64,000 bases of DNA, taken from positions 106,121 through 170,120 of the forward strand of contig CAKPLY010000002.1 in assembly GCA_934167825.1 (NCBI GenBank), read 5' to 3'. Numbering within the stretch: the stretch's first letter is position 1; every line of letters begins with the position of its first letter. The notes below the pieces were generated by a model, which did not search any database, had not been told where the DNA came from, and worked only from the letters and a program-made list of their open reading frames with translations. This document shows, in pieces, positions 1-8,100 of the stretch. Both the position numbers and the translations under genes were made by a program. This DNA comes from an uncultured Bacilli bacterium. Lineage in GTDB: Bacteria; Bacillota_I; Bacilli_A; RF39; UBA660.

Positions 1-852
1 AGTTATGATGTACCCGTTATTCCTATTAATGTTGAAGCAATGCAGGAAAGGGATATGTATAATATTTTAAAGGAAGCATTATATGAATTTCCTGTTGTAC
101 AGGTTAAGGTTAATATGCCAGAATGGGTTGCTATATTAAATCCTGACCACTACTTAAAAATGCACTATATTGAAAAGATTAAGGAATGTGTTGTAGAGGT
201 TAATAAGATTAAAGATGTAGATAATATTACTAGCCATTTTAGTGAGGATGAATATATATCTAGAGCATATTTATCTAATGTAGATACTGGTACTGGCGAG
301 ATTACAATTAATTTAGAGTCTCCTAGTGAATTATATAATAAAGTGCTTAATGAAATTATTGGGGTAGATATTACTTCGAAAGCAAATTTACTTTCTATTT
401 TCCAGGAATTTAATGTTGCAAAGCATGAATATGACCAAATTAAAGGGGCACTTAAAATGGTAAAACAAACAGGTTATGGAATTGCTACTCCAACTTTGGA
501 AGATATGAAACTTGAGACACCTGAGGTTATTAAACAAGGTAGTAGATATGGTGTTAAATTAAAAGCAAAAGCACCTTCAATACATATGATTAAGGTTGAT
601 GTAGAAAGTAGTTTTGAACCAATAATTGGTAGTGAACTTCAAAGTAAAGAACTAATTGAACACTTAACTAAAGACAATAATAATGATATTTGGAAGAGCG
701 AAATTTTTGGAAGAAGTTTAGATGTTATTGTTCAAGAAGGTATACAAGCAAAACTATCTATGATGCCTGACACTGTTAGATATAAATTAGAGCAAACATT
801 AACTAAGGTTATAAATAAAGGTGCTAATAATATGATTGCTATTGTTTTATAA
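1..852 (+). CDS. spoIVA: Stage IV sporulation protein A (SpoIVA), 3' part
   Basis: The reading frame is open at the window edge, so this is the C-terminal ~283 residues of a protein that is normally ~490 residues; the N-terminal P-loop ATPase domain lies outside. Visible family blocks include EALYEFPV, the AKHEYDQ / ALKMVKQTGYGIA stretch, RQGSRYGVKLKAKAPSIHMI-type sequence, FGRSL..IVQEGIQAKLS, and the conserved C-terminus MPDTVRYKLEQTL...NMIAIVL, which anchors SpoIVA at the forespore membrane in B. subtilis. SpoIVA is the ATPase that polymerises around the forespore to form the coat basement layer. It lies two genes upstream of hup, as spoIVA-hbs do in Bacillus. A strong terminator follows. 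Identification is by recall of the B. subtilis sequence. Confidence 0.93.
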   Translation, partial: SYDVPVIPINVEAMQERDMYNILKEALYEFPVVQVKVNMPEWVAILNPDHYLKMHYIEKIKECVVEVNKIKDVDNITSHFSEDEYISRAYLSNVDTGTGEITINLESPSELYNKVLNEIIGVDITSKANLLSIFQEFNVAKHEYDQIKGALKMVKQTGYGIATPTLEDMKLETPEVIKQGSRYGVKLKAKAPSIHMIKVDVESSFEPIIGSELQSKELIEHLTKDNNNDIWKSEIFGRSLDVIVQEGIQAKLSMMPDTVRYKLEQTLTKVINKGANNMIAIVL

Positions 853-860
853 GATTATAT

Positions 861-931
861 AAGTACTATAACAACACGTAAAAGTAGATTTATTCTATTT
901 TTATTTGAATAATGTTGTAGTACTTTTTTTA
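861..931 (+). terminator. Intrinsic terminator after spoIVA
   Basis: AAGTACTATAACAACA (861-876) pairs with TGTTGTAGTACTT (913-925), followed by a run of seven T. The loop is long (~36 nt) and can itself fold. It closes spoIVA transcription. Confidence 0.8.
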
Positions 932-966
932 TTTATTTGTTATAATTGATTTGGTGATGGAATAGA

Positions 967-2064
967 ATGATTAAATATAAAAATTTATATGCACTAGAAT
1001 TTTTTGATGATAAGATAGATAATAAAAATAATTTAAACAGTTATAATTTATGTAATAATTTTTTAAATGTTGAAGTTAGAATTATTACTTTTTGCACTTT
1101 TGATAAGAGGGGAGAGTTTTGTTTAAGAGATAAAATAAGAGTTAGAGCATCATATAACTATAAGGATTATACTAAATATAATGTTAATGATGAAGTTATT
1201 ATAAGAATTAACGATGATAATATGCTTGATTTAAGTAATACTAAAATTGGTGGTAATACTCTTATTATAGGTAAGGGTATAATAGATAAGATAAATAATG
1301 ATATTATAGATATTAAACCCACTGGAGTATATGTACATAATTCTTCATATAAATATTTTAATGAAAAAGGTATAAATATTAAAGATTATTTTACAAGTTA
1401 TAATGATTTATATAGATTATTTGATGTTAATAGTAATGATAGCGTTAATATAGATAGATATAATAAATATACTAACTATTATGATGGTATATTTAGTATT
1501 AGTTATAATTATTGGTATCTTACTTTAGAAAATTATGATTTAAACATGAAGAAAGAAAATGAATTTTATAATAGTTCTAATAAGTTATCTGCAGTTTTGG
1601 CATCTAGTTCTTTTATAAATAAGATAAATAGTTTATTAAAAAAGAATAAGATATCTTCATGTAATGCATATATAAGATATAAAAATACTGAGTTTGATAT
1701 GTTAATTGTAGATAAAAATACTGAGGATAGTGTTATATATGAAGATAAGGTAGTTAAGGGGATTATTGAACTTAAGACTGCTGGATTATTTTTTAATAGC
1801 AAAGATAGAGAAGTTTTGTTAAATTCTTTTATCAAAAGATATGTTAAATATAATAAAAATTTTTTATACATATCATTACATGAAAGATATTATCCAAATG
1901 ACACAAATAGGGTTAATTTTTATAAAGAATATATTGATTGTGAAAAGAAATATACTGATGCTTATTCTCTATTTATTACTTTATCTAATTCTTCGAATAA
2001 ATTTATTATACCTAGAAAGTATATTAGTATTTTAGATGTAGTTGACTTGATTGATAGTTTTTAA
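967..2064 (+). CDS. Hypothetical protein with a PD-(D/E)XK-nuclease-like motif
   Basis: A 365-residue protein of unknown family, rich in Asn, Tyr and Lys. The start follows a GGTGATGG ribosome site. Around residues 240-270 there is a strand-like segment EFDMLIVDK (D244), then about 24 residues later GIIELKTAG with E268-L-K270. An acidic residue followed by ExK on hydrophobic strands is the active-site pattern of restriction-endonuclease-fold (PD-(D/E)XK) nucleases. No other domain, signal peptide or membrane segment is evident. It sits between spoIVA and hup. The nuclease assignment is inference from the motif alone. Confidence 0.5.
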   Translation: MIKYKNLYALEFFDDKIDNKNNLNSYNLCNNFLNVEVRIITFCTFDKRGEFCLRDKIRVRASYNYKDYTKYNVNDEVIIRINDDNMLDLSNTKIGGNTLIIGKGIIDKINNDIIDIKPTGVYVHNSSYKYFNEKGINIKDYFTSYNDLYRLFDVNSNDSVNIDRYNKYTNYYDGIFSISYNYWYLTLENYDLNMKKENEFYNSSNKLSAVLASSSFINKINSLLKKNKISSCNAYIRYKNTEFDMLIVDKNTEDSVIYEDKVVKGIIELKTAGLFFNSKDREVLLNSFIKRYVKYNKNFLYISLHERYYPNDTNRVNFYKEYIDCEKKYTDAYSLFITLSNSSNKFIIPRKYISILDVVDLIDSF

Positions 2065-2162
2065 ACAATTCTTAATTACATATATGTTAATTATAATAAA
2101 TTAATTTGGAAAAATACTTTAAAACTCTTGATTTTATTGTAATTTCATGATATCTTTAATAT

Positions 2163-2185
2163 GTAAGTATAGATAAGATACTTAC
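2163..2185. promoter_or_regulatory. Perfect inverted repeat upstream of hup
   Basis: GTAAGTAT (2163-2170) and ATACTTAC (2178-2185) form a perfect 8-bp inverted repeat with a 7-nt spacer, 38 bp before the hup start codon. It could be an operator or a 5' UTR hairpin of the HU mRNA. No T-run follows, so it is not a terminator. Confidence 0.4.
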
Positions 2186-2222
2186 AATAAATTATTTAGA
2201 TATTAGATGGAGGTAATAAGAA

Positions 2223-2495
2223 ATGACAAAAGCTGAATTAGTACAATTTATAGCAGAAAATGCTGATTTAACAAAAGCTGATGCTACTAGAGCATTAGAC
2301 GCAGTAGTGGAAGGAATCACTAACGGTCTTAAAAAAGAAGGAAAAGTTACATTAGTTGGATTTGGTACTTTCACTGCTAAAAAGAGAGAGGCAAGAGAGG
2401 GAAGAAATCCTCAAACTGGAGAAACTGTTAAAATTGCTGCTCGTGTAGTTCCTGGATTTAAAGCTGGAAACAAATTAAAAGACGCATTAAACTAA
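2223..2495 (+). CDS. hup: Histone-like DNA-binding protein HU
   Basis: A 90-residue HU protein, the usual length. It has the N-terminal dimerisation helices (TKAELVQFIAE), VTLVGFGTFTAKKREAREGRNPQTGE in the beta-arm region with the conserved GRNP tip, and the closing KAGNKLKDALN. HU binds and bends DNA non-specifically and compacts the nucleoid. The start follows GGAGGTAATAAGAA. Codon use is noticeably less AT-extreme than the neighbours, consistent with high expression. It is followed by a compact terminator. Confidence 0.97.
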   Translation: MTKAELVQFIAENADLTKADATRALDAVVEGITNGLKKEGKVTLVGFGTFTAKKREAREGRNPQTGETVKIAARVVPGFKAGNKLKDALN

Positions 2496-2500
2496 TAAGA

Positions 2501-2528
2501 AAACACTTCATAACGAAGTGTTTTTATT
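2501..2528. terminator. Bidirectional terminator between hup and the convergent gene
   Basis: AAACACTTC (2501-2509) pairs with GAAGTGTTT (2515-2523) and is flanked by A-rich sequence on one side and T-rich on the other. It can serve both hup (+) and the minus-strand gene whose stop codon lies at 2524-2526. Confidence 0.85.
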
Positions 2529-3159
2529 TTACTCTTTTTAATACTTTACCATTTTTACCTATTGCATAGTAATAACTTCCGTTTTTAGTAGCGTACGCTT
2601 CAGTGATATCACAATGTATTTTATCTTTTATTTCAAGTAACATATTTATTTTTGATTCAATATCTTTGTCGCTTGTACTTCCATATACTCCTAAAACTAC
2701 TGAGTTTGGTAGGTAATTATATAATTCATCCCAGTTTCTTATGTCTTTTTTAGAATATGGATTTTGAGTAACATATGTTAATGCAGTAATGCTTGTTAAA
2801 TCTATTGGATGTGATGTTGGCGTAAATAGTACTAATGGTCTATCTCCTTGTACTATAAGTCTTCCTTTGATTAATAGATTGTGGCATTCTTCTTTATCTA
2901 AATATGGGGTAATTCTAGACATTCTATTGTTAGTTGTTATACTATCATATTTACCTTTTCCTATTTCTACTGTACTAGGTTCATTTGCTAGTTGTATATC
3001 AAATGCAGATAAAAAAGCTATGTAATTGTTACTTATTAGTTTTCTTTCGTTTATCCATTCAGTAAATTCTTGTATAAATAGTTCACTTTTTATGTCTGGA
3101 TTCTTGATATTTTTTGATGTAATAAATTCTTTGATTAATAAAACTATATATTGTTCCAT
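2524..3159 (-). CDS. Hypothetical protein, 211 residues
   Basis: Not recognised. The start follows a clean GGGAGGTAATT ribosome site. The protein looks soluble and cytoplasmic: no signal peptide or membrane helix. An N-terminal helical part (residues 1-60) precedes a mixed region that ends in KNGSYYYAIGKNGKVLKRVK. It is a single gene, convergent with hup and transcribed away from the XRE-S24 operon. Confidence 0.7.
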   Translation of the reverse strand: MEQYIVLLIKEFITSKNIKNPDIKSELFIQEFTEWINERKLISNNYIAFLSAFDIQLANEPSTVEIGKGKYDSITTNNRMSRITPYLDKEECHNLLIKGRLIVQGDRPLVLFTPTSHPIDLTSITALTYVTQNPYSKKDIRNWDELYNYLPNSVVLGVYGSTSDKDIESKINMLLEIKDKIHCDITEAYATKNGSYYYAIGKNGKVLKRVK

Positions 3160-3274
3160 AATTACCTCCCTTTCAACGATTTAATATTTTAGCATATCTT
3201 ATATTATTTGTAAAGAGATTTTTATGGCTATTTTGTATTAAAAAAATATAGATAGATAATTGTTCTCTATATTT

Positions 3275-3940
3275 TTATTTTATTTCTCTATATACTGCAG
3301 TTACTTTTCCTAGTATCATTTCATTTGAAATTATATTTACGTTTATTGTTTGATATTTAGGATTTAATGCTTGTAGGATTAATCCTTTGGGATAGCGATA
3401 TAATCTACGTACTGATAAGATACCACTTTTTATGGCAATTACTATATCATCACCATTGTTATATTCTTTTTCTTTTTTAAAGTATATTTTATCTCCCTTA
3501 GTGTATACTGGTGACATTGAATCATCAAGTAGTTTTATTGATAATTCACTAGTAGTATTTACTGGTTCGTAAGTGGCGTTTTTATATGAATTAATAATCT
3601 TTTCACTTTGTGAAGTTAAGTTTTTGTCGTTTCTTAAGTTAGATATATATTCTTTGATAAATTTTTTCTCAAACATATCTTTTTCTTTTTTACTCATGGG
3701 AATTTCTTCGAATAATTCAGGTGATACATTAAAAATTCTACAAATTTCAAAAAAGATATCATATGGTATGTTTAAGCTTCCTGTTTCATATTTATGTAAT
3801 GTTTGTCTGTTTTTTGTATGATTTAAGGCTTTTGATAAGTCTTCGAATGAATAATTATACTTTTGTCTAGATTCTTTTAATATTTGACAGACAAAGGGTT
3901 TTAATTCTTCACTTACTAAATCCTGTTTTGTTGTTCTCAT
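3275..3940 (-). CDS. XRE-type HTH / S24 (LexA-like) regulator with Arg in place of catalytic Lys
   Basis: 221 residues. Residues ~15-75 form a Cro/CI-type helix-turn-helix (SFEDLSKALN...NRQTLHKYETG). Residues ~130-220 form an S24 peptidase-like domain: the nucleophile block LDDSMSP (S141), GDDIVIAI, and SVRRLYR. In LexA/CI the residue after V in V-K-R-L is the catalytic Lys; here it is R178. The dyad therefore looks broken and self-cleavage may be lost. The gene is the last of a three-gene minus-strand operon, 15 bp after a YhhQ-like membrane protein gene, with an AAGGAAGT ribosome site. Confidence 0.85.
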   Translation of the reverse strand: MRTTKQDLVSEELKPFVCQILKESRQKYNYSFEDLSKALNHTKNRQTLHKYETGSLNIPYDIFFEICRIFNVSPELFEEIPMSKKEKDMFEKKFIKEYISNLRNDKNLTSQSEKIINSYKNATYEPVNTTSELSIKLLDDSMSPVYTKGDKIYFKKEKEYNNGDDIVIAIKSGILSVRRLYRYPKGLILQALNPKYQTINVNIISNEMILGKVTAVYREIK

Positions 3941-3955
3941 AATTTACTTCCTTTC

Positions 3956-4615
3956 TTAATCTATTTCATTAACACTGTAGATTAGTGATGTTCCTAAAAG
4001 TGATATTATTAATTTTAGTATGTATCTTATTACTATTAATTCTATTAAGTTAATAAATGGAATTTTAAATAGATAAGATATTAAACAGAATATTGTTGAG
4101 TCTATTAATTCTAATATTATTGATGTTAAGGTATTTGATAACCATATTTTATTTTTTATTATTCTAATATTATGATATACTACTGATGTTAAATATGCAC
4201 TTAGTATTAATGACGCTACTGCTGATAGGTATGTTCTACTATTTAAATTAAATACTTCATTATAACTTACACTTAGTTTTTTATTAATATTACTTACTTG
4301 TAATAGAGAGGATGTTTCAAGCAATATATATGTTATTATACTGGTAAATGTAATTAATAACAAGATGTTTTTTATTTCTTCGGGTCCTTTTTTTTGTATT
4401 AATATTTTGGTAATTAATATAATTATTGAACTTATTATGAAAGAATAGTTTATATTCAAGTTAAATATCATTATTTCTTTATTAGAGAATATGCCTACTA
4501 ATAAAGTTAGTATTATTAATAACATGTATAGTCCTTCATATTTGTTTTTCTTATATGAATAATAGATTACTAGAAATAGTATAATTAACTCTATAAATAA
4601 TAAAAGTATGTTCAT
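3956..4615 (-). CDS. YhhQ/VUT-family (queuosine-precursor-transporter-like) membrane protein, copy 1
   Basis: 219 residues with about six hydrophobic segments. The plan resembles the VUT/YhhQ family: an N-terminal MNILLLF...GLYMLLIILTLL block and a C-terminal block L..LIDSTIFCLISYLFKIPF...RYILKLIISLLGTSLIY, corresponding to the QLIDT.IF...Y..K motif of known members. Family members import queuosine precursors. Sequence divergence is high, so the substrate is uncertain. Overlaps the upstream paralogue by 4 bp (ATGA), indicating translational coupling. Confidence 0.6.
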   Translation of the reverse strand: MNILLLFIELIILFLVIYYSYKKNKYEGLYMLLIILTLLVGIFSNKEIMIFNLNINYSFIISSIIILITKILIQKKGPEEIKNILLLITFTSIITYILLETSSLLQVSNINKKLSVSYNEVFNLNSRTYLSAVASLILSAYLTSVVYHNIRIIKNKIWLSNTLTSIILELIDSTIFCLISYLFKIPFINLIELIVIRYILKLIISLLGTSLIYSVNEID

Positions 4616-5286
4616 ATTTTCACCTTCTTATTATCTATTTGTTTTGATATGATGTATGAATATATTGTTGTTAGTAAAATCTTTATTAAATAATTTGATA
4701 ATATTAGTAGTATTATATTTGATAATTTAATTTTAAATAGGTATGCAAATAGATTAAATATTACAGAATCTACCATTAATATTGTAAGAGATGAAATAAT
4801 AATATTATTTTGTATATTTAATTTAAGTTCTTTAATACTATTATATACTAGGTATGTAAGTAGTTGTAAGATAGCTAAAAGAATAGGGTATATTAATAGT
4901 ATTTTATAGTTATCTATTATCATATATTTTATATTTATAGATACTACATCTGTTACTACAGGGATATATAAAGAACCAAATAACAGTAATACTCCTACTA
5001 ATAAGTTGTATTTAAAGATGTTTTTTACTATTTTTATAAATTCTTCTTTTGTAGTTTTTTCTATTATTAGATATGTTAATGTTAGAAATAATGTTTCTAT
5101 TACTATGTTTGCACTTAAGTTTATAGATGCTAGTTTTATTATTTTAAAAGACATTAAATATCCTAAAATACTATATATTAAATATATATATCTATAATTT
5201 TTTTTGTCTAACATATAAAGTGAGATATACATAAAGAATATACTTAACACTATTAATAATATAAATATTAATAAGTTCATGTTCAC
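4612..5286 (-). CDS. YhhQ/VUT-family-like membrane protein, copy 2
   Basis: 224 residues with about six membrane segments. It resembles the downstream gene: both end in a Asp-Ser-x-Ile-Phe block (here MVDSVIFNLFAYLFKI) followed by YLIKILLTTIYSYI. The pair appear to be diverged tandem duplicates that may work as a heteromer. It is the first gene of an operon with the second copy and the XRE-S24 regulator. The family assignment is weaker than for copy 1. Confidence 0.55.
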   Translation of the reverse strand: MNMNLLIFILLIVLSIFFMYISLYMLDKKNYRYIYLIYSILGYLMSFKIIKLASINLSANIVIETLFLTLTYLIIEKTTKEEFIKIVKNIFKYNLLVGVLLLFGSLYIPVVTDVVSINIKYMIIDNYKILLIYPILLAILQLLTYLVYNSIKELKLNIQNNIIISSLTILMVDSVIFNLFAYLFKIKLSNIILLILSNYLIKILLTTIYSYIISKQIDNKKVKI

Positions 5287-5411
5287 ACCTTCTTACTCTT
5301 AAATATATTGTATCAAATTTCTTGGGAAAAGTCTATTGATGTGGGGAAAAAATATAATAAAATTAGTAATTTTTGATTGTTTTTTTATTTAGGTATATAG
5401 GCATAATAAAT

Positions 5412-5434
5412 ATCTACCATTTTGTCTGGTAGAT
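5412..5434. terminator. Hairpin between the XRE gene and the membrane-protein operon
   Basis: ATCTACCA (5412-5419) pairs with TGGTAGAT (5427-5434). T-rich, non-uniform flanks on both sides make it a weak bidirectional terminator candidate below the minus-strand XRE gene. Confidence 0.45.
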
Positions 5435-5487
5435 TATTTAATTATTTTATTATAAATGTTATATTTGAATAAAAGTATAAATATATT

Positions 5488-5727
5488 TTAATTAATATCA
5501 TCAAATAATTGTCTTATATCTATTTCAAGTGCATCTGCAAATTTACCAATTGTTTCTAATAGTGGTGTTTTATCTATTGATAAGCATTCTAAATCTCTTA
5601 CGTACCCATGTGTAAGTCCTGTTAAATCTGCTAATTCTTGTAGTGTATATTTTCTCATTAAACGATATTTTCTTATATTTTTTCTAACCATAATTGATAA
5701 TTGTTCTTTTGAGTATCTACTATTCAA
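5488..5727 (-). CDS. Small XRE-family HTH regulator
   Basis: 79 residues, essentially a single Cro/CI helix-turn-helix: IRKYRLMRKYTLQELADLTGL..GYVRDLE, then a second helical part KFADALEIDIRQLFDD. Start is TTG after AAAGTGAG. It lies divergently from the zinc-ribbon membrane protein gene at 5836 with ~105 bp between them, so it may control that gene, itself, or both. Confidence 0.85.
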   Translation of the reverse strand: MNSRYSKEQLSIMVRKNIRKYRLMRKYTLQELADLTGLTHGYVRDLECLSIDKTPLLETIGKFADALEIDIRQLFDDIN

Positions 5728-5835
5728 AGTGTATCACTCACTTTCTTTTTAAATTATTTCACAAAATATAAAAAAAATATGTCGCCTGTGTGAAGTTTTT
5801 ATGATATAATTATAATTGGAAGGAGGCAAATGCTT

Positions 5836-6453
5836 ATGAAAACTAAGAAATGTAAACATTGTAACGAAGAAATTGCTAAAAATGCTAAAATATGTCCTAA
5901 GTGTGGAGGTAAACTTGGAATGCCTACTTGGGTAAAGATTTTAATAATTGTTGCTATTATATTCTTTTGTGTAGTTGGATGTGTTAATGGTTGTTCAAAT
6001 GCTGTTAATGATGCTGTTGATAGTACAAAAAATTCATATAAGGATATAAATGGTAAAACTTCTTTTAACGTGAATGAATCATTCCAAAATTCATATGAAA
6101 AAATTACAATGACAGAAGTAAATACAGATTTTCGTGATTATAGTGAATTTTTAAGTCCTGCGGATGGTAAGAAGGTTGTTATGTTAAAGTTTGAAGTAGA
6201 AAACGTTAATAATGATAATGATGAACTTTATGTAAGTAGTTTAAACTTTAATGCATATGCTGATGGTATTGCTGTAGAATCTTTCTATTGTGGTAATGAT
6301 AATTATAATGATTTATCTGCGACTATTGGAAAAGGAAAAAAGGCAATTGGTTATATTTTCTATGAAGTACCTGTTAATGCACAAAAAATTACAGTTGAAT
6401 ATAATGCTAATTTTTGGTCAGATGGAACAAATATTGAGTTTATAGTTAAATAA
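5836..6453 (+). CDS. Zinc-ribbon membrane-anchored protein with DUF4352-like extracytoplasmic domain
   Basis: 205 residues from the ATG at 5836, which is 9 nt after GGAGG; the ATG at 5830 is too close. An N-terminal zinc ribbon (KCKHCNEEI...CPKCGG) is followed by a single membrane helix at ~residues 28-50 (WVKILIIVAIIFFCVVG), then an extracytoplasmic beta-sandwich-like domain with features of DUF4352/telokin-like lipoproteins (VVMLKFEVENVN, then GKGKKAIGYIFYEVP). Function unknown; such proteins are common in gut Firmicutes. It may be controlled by the divergent XRE gene. Confidence 0.75.
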   Translation: MKTKKCKHCNEEIAKNAKICPKCGGKLGMPTWVKILIIVAIIFFCVVGCVNGCSNAVNDAVDSTKNSYKDINGKTSFNVNESFQNSYEKITMTEVNTDFRDYSEFLSPADGKKVVMLKFEVENVNNDNDELYVSSLNFNAYADGIAVESFYCGNDNYNDLSATIGKGKKAIGYIFYEVPVNAQKITVEYNANFWSDGTNIEFIVK

Positions 6454-6550
6454 TACATATCTAAAGTAAGGAAATTTAATTTTCCTTTTTATTTTTTTGT
6501 TATTTATTCTATGTTTATGATATAATATATTATCAAGGAAGTGAATTATT

Positions 6551-7036
6551 ATGGGAAATAGGGAAGATTTAGTTGTTAAATATGCAATATTGGGATTAAA
6601 AGATGGTATAGACAAAGATATATGTGGTTATGTTATATCTAAGTGTTATGTTATGGAAGAAGATACTATTTTTAATAATGGTATAGATAAGATTTACAGT
6701 GTATTTTTTCCGTATGTAGATTTTTCTTATGAAAGAAGAAGTTTAGAGGAAGATTACTATGATATTAATAGTCCACTTCATGTTGTTAGTAAATTATTTG
6801 ATAGTTATGATGATGCTGTTATTGAAAAGAAATTAAATAATGCTTTATTAAAGAACAAGATATTACTTAACAATTATTTTAATGGAGATAGTGATGAATT
6901 AGATATTAATAATATTGTTTATAATAATTTTAAGAAATGTGATTCTTATGAAAAATATATATTAGATAATACTAAAGATATGAGAGTATCTTATAATAAT
7001 AAATCTTTATATTTAAAGAAAAAAAGCACTAACTAA
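6551..7036 (+). CDS. Hypothetical protein, 161 residues
   Basis: Not recognised. Starts after AAGGAAGTGAATTATT. Soluble, acidic in the middle, basic tail (YLKKKSTN). No motif that I can name. It is convergent with the dehydratase-like pair and its stop overlaps the end of that gene by 4 bp, so no separate terminator fits between them. Confidence 0.65.
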   Translation: MGNREDLVVKYAILGLKDGIDKDICGYVISKCYVMEEDTIFNNGIDKIYSVFFPYVDFSYERRSLEEDYYDINSPLHVVSKLFDSYDDAVIEKKLNNALLKNKILLNNYFNGDSDELDINNIVYNNFKKCDSYEKYILDNTKDMRVSYNNKSLYLKKKSTN

Positions 7037-8100
7037 TGTTGTTGATGCTTTTTATTTATTAACATATCATAGAATGCTTCAAGTCTTGTATCTAGTCCTG
7101 TTTCGTTATACTCTTCATCAAAACTAAAATATATTATTGGTATTTCTTCGTCATTAGATATTTTATTCATAATAGAAATTGCATTTATTTCTGGAGTGCA
7201 ACCAAAACTTTTTATATGAACTATACCGTCATATTTTTCTTTAGAAAGTTTTTTTGTTAGATAAACACTTTCTGTACCATCTGCCCCTAAATGATATTTT
7301 ATATATTTTTTGCATTTTCTAATATGATTATGTAATGTAAACTTCTTAGTTAATAAAAGATATGTAAGACAAGTTTTTCTATATACTGATATTTTTTTGT
7401 CTATTAATTTTTGTTCTATAAAACTACTACTATAAGGTTCCATTAGAGAGAATAATTCTCCAATTAAACCTACTTTTAGATAGTTTTTAGGTTTTTCTAT
7501 ATCAATATTTTTTAGTGTTTTATAATATTTAATGTTTATTTTTAAGATTTTATATGTGTTTAAGGGGGTTAATAACTCTTTAAGATATGTAGCATGTATT
7601 TTTTTAAATGTGCCTTTTTCTTTTTCAAATGCCATATTTAAACGAAGGTAATTTTCAAATTTATCTAATAATAAAATCATTAGAAAGGCATTAAATAAGT
7701 AGTATATAAAATTTAGATAATTTATTTTATTGTTATATTTTTTTGCAAATTTATATACTTTTTTTAAAGATAAGTGATTATTATTCATTAAATTTACAAA
7801 TTCAAACTCATATCCTTGATCTTTTAAGATTTGTTCTTGAAGTGGAGCATAATAACCATATCTACATCCTCCCCCTGATTGTACTAATATATTTGCACCA
7901 TTATTTAGTGATTCAATGAAATTACCTAGATTATATTTAAATGGTGAACAAACATAAGTAGGTGAATATTTACTACCAAGATTTATAGTTTCTTTAGTTA
8001 TTTTTTTAGGTATTAGAACTTCTTGTTTAGTTAATTTTTTTAGTAAATAGTTAAATACTACATAATATGAGCCTATATGTGGAAATGATATTTTATTCAT
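7033..8100 (-). CDS. 2-hydroxyacyl-CoA dehydratase/activase-related Cys protein (COG3581-like)
   Basis: 355 residues. Cysteines sit in typical iron-sulfur contexts: YVCSPFKYNLG, GGGCRYGYY and IKSFGCTPE. The C-terminal SFDEEYNETGLDTRLEAF corresponds to the D-x-x-x-x-x-G-x-x-T-R-x-E-A-F end of HgdB/BcrB-like proteins and of the COG3580/3581 pairs. Related enzymes use a [4Fe-4S] cluster for radical dehydration of 2-hydroxyacyl-CoA; the substrate here is unknown. It overlaps the upstream partner gene by 8 bp. No ATP-dependent activase gene lies beside it. Confidence 0.7.
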   Translation of the reverse strand: MNKISFPHIGSYYVVFNYLLKKLTKQEVLIPKKITKETINLGSKYSPTYVCSPFKYNLGNFIESLNNGANILVQSGGGCRYGYYAPLQEQILKDQGYEFEFVNLMNNNHLSLKKVYKFAKKYNNKINYLNFIYYLFNAFLMILLLDKFENYLRLNMAFEKEKGTFKKIHATYLKELLTPLNTYKILKINIKYYKTLKNIDIEKPKNYLKVGLIGELFSLMEPYSSSFIEQKLIDKKISVYRKTCLTYLLLTKKFTLHNHIRKCKKYIKYHLGADGTESVYLTKKLSKEKYDGIVHIKSFGCTPEINAISIMNKISNDEEIPIIYFSFDEEYNETGLDTRLEAFYDMLINKKHQQH

